From the IMG/VR virus record IMGVR_UViG_3300046467_002393, positions 1 through 24,079 of that record: a stretch of DNA of 24,079 nucleotides. One strand, given 5' to 3'. The notes under the pieces are model-generated. The model was not told the origin of the DNA. It did not search any database and worked only from the letters and a program-made list of their open reading frames with translations. Source of the DNA: a virus. Of this stretch, positions 15,852-22,049 are shown piece by piece (the stretch's first letter is position 1; every line of letters begins with the position of its first letter). Made by a program: the position numbers and the translations under genes.

Positions 15852-18800
15852 TTAATCCCCGACAATGTTTTCCAACGCTCTAGTTCTTTAGCCTCTTGCT
15901 GCTGTTGCTGTTGTTGTACCTCGGCGCCCTGCTCTTGAAGCTCACCATAAACAAAATCAGCGATTGCCAGTGCTAAGGCTGCGGTTTGTTCAGCGTCGGG
16001 CCACTTTGTGAAAGGTTTGAGGGCCTGCTGACCAGATAGCTGTCCACGAAGAAAGTTTTTCAGGCTTTTTCTTACGGCGCCGGCGCCATTTTTATTAACA
16101 AAAAATAGTATCTTGCCATCGCGAACATCCCCTTTGGTTCGGGGTCTAAGTTTGGTACCAGAGCGCATAGCATCGCCCTTGACGCGAGCCAACGCCGTTT
16201 TTCCGGTTTCCGGCTCAAGCTGGCCGCCGGTCGCAGGATCCCGCAAACGAGGCTCTTCGCCGGCTGCAGGTGCCGCGAGCTTAAACGCCTTTGAACGGCC
16301 CTTGGTCCCGGCAGCGGCTTCTCTTAGTTCTGCAAGAGCTTCCAAAACAGTTTCTCTTAGATCTGCATCTCGCGATTGTTCTTCTCGTACGGAAACAACC
16401 GGTCGAGGTTGTTTTGGCCATTTGTCAACGTCAGCATTTCGAGCCAGTCCGTAAGCGCGCGCATTTGTCCACTCCATCCATTGCTCAACCCTGCCTAAAA
16501 GATCATCTAGGCCTGGGCCGCCGACTTTAAGACCGTTTTCGGCAGCAAAATCACGAACTGTTTTTTCTACAGAAGGTTTATCGGCTCCGTCCACCGTTAT
16601 CTCATATTGTTTTGGTTCGACTTCGATGCCGCCGCCAGGTCGCGACCCTGGTTTTACGCACTTGCCGTCATCGTCGCGAATCATATCCTCCGGACACGGC
16701 TCATCGAGAGGGTTCGTAATAATAATAATCTTCTGATCAATAAGATATTGTCTTATTTGGTTTATTTCAATTTGCGTAAGCTCTTTAGAATCAATGTCGA
16801 TATTAAGTTCTGTTTTAATGTTCTGGATTTGTTGATTAAACTTACTTTGATCTCTCTGATCAATATTAATATTGTCACCTTGCTTGACGAAGTAGTCTAC
16901 AAAGTTGTTGGTAACGTTGTTAACTACGGTTTTATCGCCACTTAGCTTATTTATCAGACTTACCAATATGTCGAAATCCGCAGTGGTGGTGATGTCGCGA
17001 CCCGTGCGCGGCGTCGACGTCGTGACACACTTCTGCAACTCTTCATCCCAAGATTCATCGTCTGGGCACTTCCCTTCTTCTTCATCCTTGCACCAGCCTA
17101 TTTCCTTCCAGTCATCCCAGTGTTCGTTCGGTACAAACTTCCCGGTATCGGGACATATGCATCCCGGCTTCTCCGGATCCTCGCTGTTACGAAGACCCAT
17201 ATAGCCGCAATCTTCAGCAATAATCTCATCTTTAATGCATTTGCCTTGACCGCCATCATCACGAGGTGATATTTCTGAGAACACATAGCCTTCGGGGCAA
17301 TCGCATTTCTTTTCCTCTTCATTCCAGTCCGTTTTGCCTTGCAGCTTTTCTTCATCAGTAGAAGGACACTTACCCGGCGGTGGCGGTGGCGGCGGGGGCT
17401 TCTCTTCGCACGGCGGTTCAGAACCATCAGGGCACTTTTCTGTTTCGTCGCAAGGTACATCTTTCATTGTGTCGACTTTTTTCTTGAGATAGGAGATGCG
17501 CGAGCCCCAGGTAAGCGCTTTGCCTTCCTCGTCTTTAGCACCGCGTCTCCAGAACGCAGCTGCGCCGCCAGCCGCGGCCATAGAGGCTGCTAGGCCCAAC
17601 AAAAATGGGGCCCCTACTGCTCCAACGGCTTTTAAGACTTGATTTTTAAGAGTTGCTGCCGGAACTTGCGCGGCTGCTTCCATTCCAGGTCCCACGGAGT
17701 CCTGTATGGCTGCTTCGAAATTGCCGGGATTTAGCCCAAATACAGTGCCCCCTTTGCCCGACATGTCGCCTGCAACAAATAACTTATGAGGATCTAGATT
17801 GTTGGTTATAGCCTGTTCTAAGGCTGCTGGGCCGCCGGCATCGGTCATGACGCCCTTGTGGGCAAACAATTTTCTCATGGCTGGCGTCAATGCCCCCAGG
17901 GCCGGGCCTCCGGGCCGGCCAAAGTCGGCGAAGTCTTCGCCTCCCATCGCGCGAACCGTTTTTATAATGCCATCTCCTTTGGAAACATTACCTATGCTCT
18001 GTTTAACCGCTTGCCTAACAGCTGTTCTGGCAGCTGCGGATCCAGGCGCTGCTTCCATATCGGTCATACCTGTTAATAGACTTTGGAAGAAATCCGAATT
18101 TACAACGAAACCGGCCACTGCAAAGCCCGCGGCCCATTTAAGGAGGCCAAGCGGAAGTTCTTTGCTGTATGCTGCCTCGTAACCCTTTGCGGTTGCTCCC
18201 TGTTTGGCGCCAAGGTCTGTTTGCTCGCTAAAGCCCATCCTATAGTAATACTGATCTTTCGTTCTATAGTCTTGAAAGTAAATTACTATATAACGCAGTA
18301 CTGCTATACGAATATTGGCCGTTACACAATTGATCTTCTCGGTTTCAAAATCCTTTACAATCGCTTCGTATACCTGACTAAGACGCTCGCTCTCGGACTT
18401 AAAGTCGCTGGCAGTTGGCTCGTTTGGAAAACGTCGTTTATCCAGCTGGGTATAAACATTTTGCATGATTGCGGCGCCTTCGGGATCGATCTCTTTTAAT
18501 TTCGTGAGTTGAGTCGCGACTTCTGCCTTTGCGTTGTCTTTCGCCTGCCTTCGCTCCTTAGAATGTAAAACCTCTTCGCCGCCAAGCAAGGTACCTTCTC
18601 CGCCGGCGCCGAGGACGCCTTCCGGGGCAAGGATATCCCACACACCCGGTAGGTCAACATTGATCTCAGTCCAGCCTTTCTTTTCTGCTTCTCCACCGAG
18701 ATCTTTAAGTATTTGTTTTAAAGATGTCTCATCGTGATCTTTGAGTGTATCAAAAGAATAAATTTTATACTTATCAACCAGCTTATCACCATTGGGATCT

Positions 18801-18946
18801 AAGGTTTTAATTTGCTTAATAAGCTTTCTTTTATAGCTACCAAATAGCTCGTTAATCTCTTCTTCAGTAAGAACTATGCCTTTTTCGGCAAACTCTTCTT
18901 TTATTATTTGCTTAACCTGGCCTTCAGTCAGCGACTTTTTACTCAT
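15848..18946 (-). CDS. Large virion-associated protein with membrane segments and Cys-rich region (1032 aa)
   Basis: No named family recognised. N-terminus MSKKSLTEGQVKQIIKEEFA has an LTE protease-type site at 6-8; a second LTE is at 26-28. Residues 30-260 are mainly helical and charged. Hydrophobic segments lie at about 264-283 (LPLGLLKWAAGFAVAGFVV) and 438-466 (KAVGAVGAPFLLGLAASMAA), separated by an Ala/Gly-rich linker. Residues 499-640 hold 13 cysteines in an acidic, Pro-rich stretch with an eight-proline run (517-524) and CPEGYVF- and CPDDESW-like loops. A two-Cys unit occurs at 751-763 (CPEDMIRDDDGKC). The C-terminus is basic and helical with seven glutamines (1011-1017). It lies 2 nt after the protease gene and overlaps the 150-aa gene by ATGA. 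Candidates are a capsid-internal or DNA-ejection protein that enters the host membrane, or a large appendage protein. The functional call is inference. Confidence 0.7.
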   Translation of the reverse strand: MSKKSLTEGQVKQIIKEEFAEKGIVLTEEEINELFGSYKRKLIKQIKTLDPNGDKLVDKYKIYSFDTLKDHDETSLKQILKDLGGEAEKKGWTEINVDLPGVWDILAPEGVLGAGGEGTLLGGEEVLHSKERRQAKDNAKAEVATQLTKLKEIDPEGAAIMQNVYTQLDKRRFPNEPTASDFKSESERLSQVYEAIVKDFETEKINCVTANIRIAVLRYIVIYFQDYRTKDQYYYRMGFSEQTDLGAKQGATAKGYEAAYSKELPLGLLKWAAGFAVAGFVVNSDFFQSLLTGMTDMEAAPGSAAARTAVRQAVKQSIGNVSKGDGIIKTVRAMGGEDFADFGRPGGPALGALTPAMRKLFAHKGVMTDAGGPAALEQAITNNLDPHKLFVAGDMSGKGGTVFGLNPGNFEAAIQDSVGPGMEAAAQVPAATLKNQVLKAVGAVGAPFLLGLAASMAAAGGAAAFWRRGAKDEEGKALTWGSRISYLKKKVDTMKDVPCDETEKCPDGSEPPCEEKPPPPPPPPGKCPSTDEEKLQGKTDWNEEEKKCDCPEGYVFSEISPRDDGGQGKCIKDEIIAEDCGYMGLRNSEDPEKPGCICPDTGKFVPNEHWDDWKEIGWCKDEEEGKCPDDESWDEELQKCVTTSTPRTGRDITTTADFDILVSLINKLSGDKTVVNNVTNNFVDYFVKQGDNINIDQRDQSKFNQQIQNIKTELNIDIDSKELTQIEINQIRQYLIDQKIIIITNPLDEPCPEDMIRDDDGKCVKPGSRPGGGIEVEPKQYEITVDGADKPSVEKTVRDFAAENGLKVGGPGLDDLLGRVEQWMEWTNARAYGLARNADVDKWPKQPRPVVSVREEQSRDADLRETVLEALAELREAAAGTKGRSKAFKLAAPAAGEEPRLRDPATGGQLEPETGKTALARVKGDAMRSGTKLRPRTKGDVRDGKILFFVNKNGAGAVRKSLKNFLRGQLSGQQALKPFTKWPDAEQTAALALAIADFVYGELQEQGAEVQQQQQQQEAKELERWKTLSGIK

Positions 18947-18948
18947 CT

Positions 18949-19551
18949 TTAGTCCCTCAGTGCTTCATTCAGGGCGCGATTAATGCGATCTGCTTTTGTA
19001 AATACTTCATTTATTCTATTCTTGTTTTCTCGCATCATAAATGCACCCGGGGTTGAAGGTTCCGATACCATATCAAAACAGATTAGCTGAAAATCATCTT
19101 CAACTATAGTTTGGCCGGAGCTCTCCGAGACGGATCCTAAGCCACGAGAAGAGATGCCGATAGAAACCCCAGAGTCTACTAAAGATCGGAGGATGCCTCC
19201 CGAAGGAGTATCAAGTACTTTCATCTTTCCCATCACCCTGTTATCGTCCATCCAAATATCAGTTATCTGATGAGAAACGTTTCGAAGATTAATGACTGAC
19301 TCTTCGGGATGGTCTAGCTCTCCGAGAGCGCGGTTGTCGTCAACAAGCTTCTTGTAGTTTTTCACTTCTCGTTCTAAAATCTTTTGAGGATAGATGCGTC
19401 CATTGCCGTTTTGGGTTTCTGCCATCTGCATCATACCAGATAGCATCATACCGCCAGCAGTAACAAACTTCTTTTCAGCTTCTGTAAGGAGATCCTGACA
19501 GGCACCTCCATCACAAAGCTCATAATATTCTCGGAGAAGTACCTTGGTCAT
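18949..19551 (-). CDS. gp21: Prohead maturation protease, T4 gp21-like (MEROPS S77-type)
   Basis: 200 aa (T4 gp21 is 212). Serine protease inside the prohead that cleaves scaffold and capsid proteins after (L/I)-x-E. Family features: NGNGRIYPQKILEREV (48-63); GELDHP (77-82) carrying the likely catalytic His81; GISSRGLGSV (132-141) carrying the likely nucleophile at Ser134 or Ser135; and CFDMVSEPSTPGAFM (158-172), the usual region after the catalytic Ser. LRE (6-8) and LTE (22-24) near the N-terminus could be self-cleavage sites. A weak GGAT ribosome site lies before the ATG, 3 nt after the 259-aa gene, so coupling is likely. The scaffold and capsid substrates are about 10 kb downstream instead of adjacent as in T4. 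Confidence 0.9.
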   Translation of the reverse strand: MTKVLLREYYELCDGGACQDLLTEAEKKFVTAGGMMLSGMMQMAETQNGNGRIYPQKILEREVKNYKKLVDDNRALGELDHPEESVINLRNVSHQITDIWMDDNRVMGKMKVLDTPSGGILRSLVDSGVSIGISSRGLGSVSESSGQTIVEDDFQLICFDMVSEPSTPGAFMMRENKNRINEVFTKADRINRALNEALRD

Positions 19552-19554
19552 AGT

Positions 19555-20334
19555 TTAATCCATGGCCGGCTCAGCAGCAAAGCCTCCCTCGGGCGGGGGC
19601 CCGTCAGGGCCTCCCATTGCCTGGTCGATGGCTTCTCTAGCTGCAGCCATTCCCGCCTCAAAAGCTTCTTCGGGAGATAACTGGCTGATGTCAGATGCGA
19701 CATCCCCTTCTTCGGAAGGACAACCCCCTTCGTGACTATGCTCCTCGGCTAAAGAAGCGCGCACAACCTGAATATCTTCAGCCGGAACGCTTTCCAAAAT
19801 AGTGCCATCTTGAAGCCTCATATCATAATGGGTAACTCTATTGAGCTTCCTGTCGTAATTATGATTAATAGCCTCGGCCATCTTAATCTGGCCTTCATGC
19901 TGTACACCACCGTGATGAACGCAATAATGATTGGGGGCAAATATGCTTTGTTCTTCGTGAAGATCGGCGGCCGGACCTGACCAACCGTCCCCCGTATGGA
20001 TGCTCCGTTGTTGAAGGTCCATTATGCCCTCTAGCTCATTTTGCACACCCTCTAGATCTAGGCCAGCTGGTTTATAATCATCTGGCATAATCATTATATA
20101 TTGAGAATGTGCGCCGGGAATGTCATCGATATTTTGGGCATATAAATTAGGATCTTCCGGTATTAAAGTTATACGATCGCCGGCGATGCCATATCCAACC
20201 AAACGGGTATTAGAAGGCAGCTTCGCTCCCTCGAGCGCGGCGCTAACCAAGCTGCTGATTCCCTCTCCGCGATTCACTGTCTCGTCCAAGAAGTATCTTG
20301 GATCTATTCTTTTTACATTTTTTCTGCGTGCCAT
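19555..20334 (-). CDS. Unknown protein with His/Cys cluster (259 aa)
   Basis: No family recognised. The N-terminus is basic (MARRKNVKRIDPRYFLDET). Residues 41-85 are mixed alpha/beta. A His/Cys-rich stretch NHYCVHHGGVQHEG (135-148; H136, C138, H140, H141, H146) is followed by KMAEAINHNYDRKLNRVTHY and a second small cluster, EEHSHEGGC (197-205). Together these could bind metal. The last 50 residues are acidic and Gly/Pro-rich. An AAGGA ribosome site precedes the ATG by about 9 nt. It directly precedes the prohead protease (3 nt). By position it could be a prohead core or protease-associated protein (T4 has gp67 and gp68 between portal and protease), but no sequence similarity to those was seen. 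Confidence 0.72.
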   Translation of the reverse strand: MARRKNVKRIDPRYFLDETVNRGEGISSLVSAALEGAKLPSNTRLVGYGIAGDRITLIPEDPNLYAQNIDDIPGAHSQYIMIMPDDYKPAGLDLEGVQNELEGIMDLQQRSIHTGDGWSGPAADLHEEQSIFAPNHYCVHHGGVQHEGQIKMAEAINHNYDRKLNRVTHYDMRLQDGTILESVPAEDIQVVRASLAEEHSHEGGCPSEEGDVASDISQLSPEEAFEAGMAAAREAIDQAMGGPDGPPPEGGFAAEPAMD

Positions 20335-20398
20335 AATATCATTCCTTTAAAGTAGTCAACTGCCCTTACAGCAGCGGCGGACTGGTTGTAACATCCAT

Positions 20399-20725
20399 TT
20401 AGTCATGTCGTTCTCCTTTTCCTATCTGTATTCCATCATCACAGATAATCACATTTAGGGCATATGAAGTGCCCGAGCTTAAGCAGCCAAGCAAAAACCC
20501 CGTAACAGGATTTAAGTTATCAAAAATAAATAGTTCCGTGTGGCCATTAACGCCCCATAGAAATATTCCTACCCAAAATCCTATACACATAGGACAAGAA
20601 AAGAAATAATGCTTAGGCCTGATACGATCTAAAATCTTAGAAAAACAAAGAAGCTGTGTGAGGCCATAGGCACACAAAATAAATATTAGAAGGCTCTCTA
20701 AAACAGGCCACATTATGACTTGCAT
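20399..20725 (-). CDS. Small membrane protein with CPMC motif (108 aa)
   Basis: 108 aa with three hydrophobic segments at about 6-28, 42-59 and 73-95. Between the first two lies RPKHYFFSCPMCIGFWVG (36-53), with a CxxC pair at 44-47. This resembles the C-P-x-C-x-G-F-W pattern of small uncharacterised membrane proteins of phages and bacteria (DUF1360-like); the family name is a recollection, not a search result. A soluble assembly role is unlikely; it probably sits in the host inner membrane. The start overlaps the upstream stop (TAATG), so it is translationally coupled to the 168-aa gene. A membrane gene inside a head operon is unusual. Confidence 0.75.
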   Translation of the reverse strand: MQVIMWPVLESLLIFILCAYGLTQLLCFSKILDRIRPKHYFFSCPMCIGFWVGIFLWGVNGHTELFIFDNLNPVTGFLLGCLSSGTSYALNVIICDDGIQIGKGERHD

Positions 20726-21231
20726 TACATCTTGTAGCGAAGCGGGATATAATAATATCCTGGCACCATCGCACCCTTCTCAGCTTGCTGCGGCACCTCT
20801 CCAAGCTCTGTCGAATCCAGATCGGTGGGCTCAGTAAAGTAATCTTCAAGATTCTTTTCGTATGTCTCGGCTCTCTTCAGAACGTCAGCTTCGACGGTAA
20901 TAAACTCTGATATAACATATACTGCTGCCTGAAGGGCATTAGCCTTCTTACTTTCTGGTATTATGCCCTCTAGAGAACTAAAAATATTGCCCCCCTGGAC
21001 ACTATCTCTCTCAACAACCCCCTTGTCGGCTAAAAAATCGAAAAGACGTGTTTGTGTTCCATAAGCATCCTCAACGGAGTGGCTCTTTGGAAATGCCACG
21101 ACCTTGCTACTTTCTGGCAACAGCACAATATCAATAATGTCGTGATCCATTATCAAAAGATTTCCATCTAATGTTTTACGAGCATGCAGTTCTACAGTCG
21201 CCTGCGGGCCGCCGACGTGGATTTTGATCAT
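20725..21231 (-). CDS. Unknown protein (168 aa) in portal-protease interval
   Basis: No family recognised. Residues 1-50 are beta-rich (MIKIHVGGPQATVELHARKT, then GNLLIMDHDIIDIVLLPES). The middle has DTLFDFLA-type helices (TQTRLFDFLADKGVV, 60-74) and NALQAAVYVISEF; the tail is acidic and ends in PGYYYIPLRYKM. No signal peptide, membrane segment or catalytic motif was seen. Both ends overlap neighbours through TAATG (21231 and 20725), so it belongs to a coupled unit of 272-, 168- and 108-aa genes following the portal. A head or core assembly role is possible from position alone. Confidence 0.72.
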   Translation of the reverse strand: MIKIHVGGPQATVELHARKTLDGNLLIMDHDIIDIVLLPESSKVVAFPKSHSVEDAYGTQTRLFDFLADKGVVERDSVQGGNIFSSLEGIIPESKKANALQAAVYVISEFITVEADVLKRAETYEKNLEDYFTEPTDLDSTELGEVPQQAEKGAMVPGYYYIPLRYKM

Positions 21232-22049
21232 TACGAATTTATTTCCCTAACAAGTTCTTGAATGTTTAGAATTCTCGTAACAACTTCTTGAGTCGGAGAT
21301 GCACTCTTAAAGCCTTCTAGAATGTTCAGTACTTTTTTGGTCTTCTCGACCATTTCCTCATCAGTAGAAACTTCTTCCATTTTTAGTGAGGCTGTGACTG
21401 TCTTCTTAAGTCGCCCTATTTCTTCATTTAGATACAACTTTAACTCTAAACCATTGTCGGCAAAAGAAGCAATATATTTACCAAGTAAATCTTTCTGTTC
21501 TTTAAGGAGACCGGTATATCGCTCATTAAACTTCTTTACGAAAGAATGATAAACGATATTATCGATTGGTTCTAACTTGTTCTCTTCTAACTTTTCTGTA
21601 GAGTTCATCATTTTAACCAACAGATCTTCATGCAAAACTCTCTGTTTCACGGGAGTGCTGGTATTGAAAATGGTAGCTACGGTCGCGAGAGATTTAAAGT
21701 TAGGAACAAAAGTATTCCACGCATCCTTGGAGAGCGCTTTATTAATCTTATTAATTATTTTAGTCTGCGTATCAAAAATACTCTTGCCATCTAAAAGCGA
21801 GTGAGCCATCTTAGTTTCTTGCAAAAGCTTCTCGGCTAGATATAACTCAAGATCGGTTGTTTCTACTAGCGTTCTATAATACTCCAACTCTCTTCCAAGA
21901 ATTGTCGAGGATCCAAAAGCTTCTTTTATAAGACTCGAAACAAAGTTCTTTCGCCTGGTATCTTTACCAACTATGGCGTCAGTTAACTCTTTTACCAACA
22001 CCTCATACAAAAATGCGGTGTTTCTTTTTTTATTGTGTTTTAGTCTCAC
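21231..22049 (-). CDS. Unknown helical protein (272 aa), GTG start
   Basis: No family recognised. Almost wholly alpha-helical and Lys/Glu/Leu-rich, with segments like RNTAFLYEVLVKELTDAIVG (9-28) and long heptad-like stretches near the C-terminus (EEMVEKTKKVLNILEGF), so coiled coils are likely. The start is GTG at 22049, supported by GGAG 10 nt upstream; it overlaps the 3' end of the portal gene by 20 nt. The next ATG in frame is much further in. It sits directly after the portal, where T4 has small prohead-core genes; a scaffolding, core or portal-associated role is a guess. Confidence 0.75.
   Translation of the reverse strand: MRLKHNKKRNTAFLYEVLVKELTDAIVGKDTRRKNFVSSLIKEAFGSSTILGRELEYYRTLVETTDLELYLAEKLLQETKMAHSLLDGKSIFDTQTKIINKINKALSKDAWNTFVPNFKSLATVATIFNTSTPVKQRVLHEDLLVKMMNSTEKLEENKLEPIDNIVYHSFVKKFNERYTGLLKEQKDLLGKYIASFADNGLELKLYLNEEIGRLKKTVTASLKMEEVSTDEEMVEKTKKVLNILEGFKSASPTQEVVTRILNIQELVREINS

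Noticed and set aside
17020-17460. Eukaryote-like EGF or chitin-binding domain in the 1032-aa protein
   Set aside because: The Cys spacing is irregular and I could not match it to a defined family pattern; described only as a Cys-rich region.
20335-20398. Hairpin terminator in the 64-bp gap before the 259-aa gene
   Set aside because: TTACA/TGTAA with an inner CAG/CTG can pair, but with internal mismatches and no U-tract; too weak to call.
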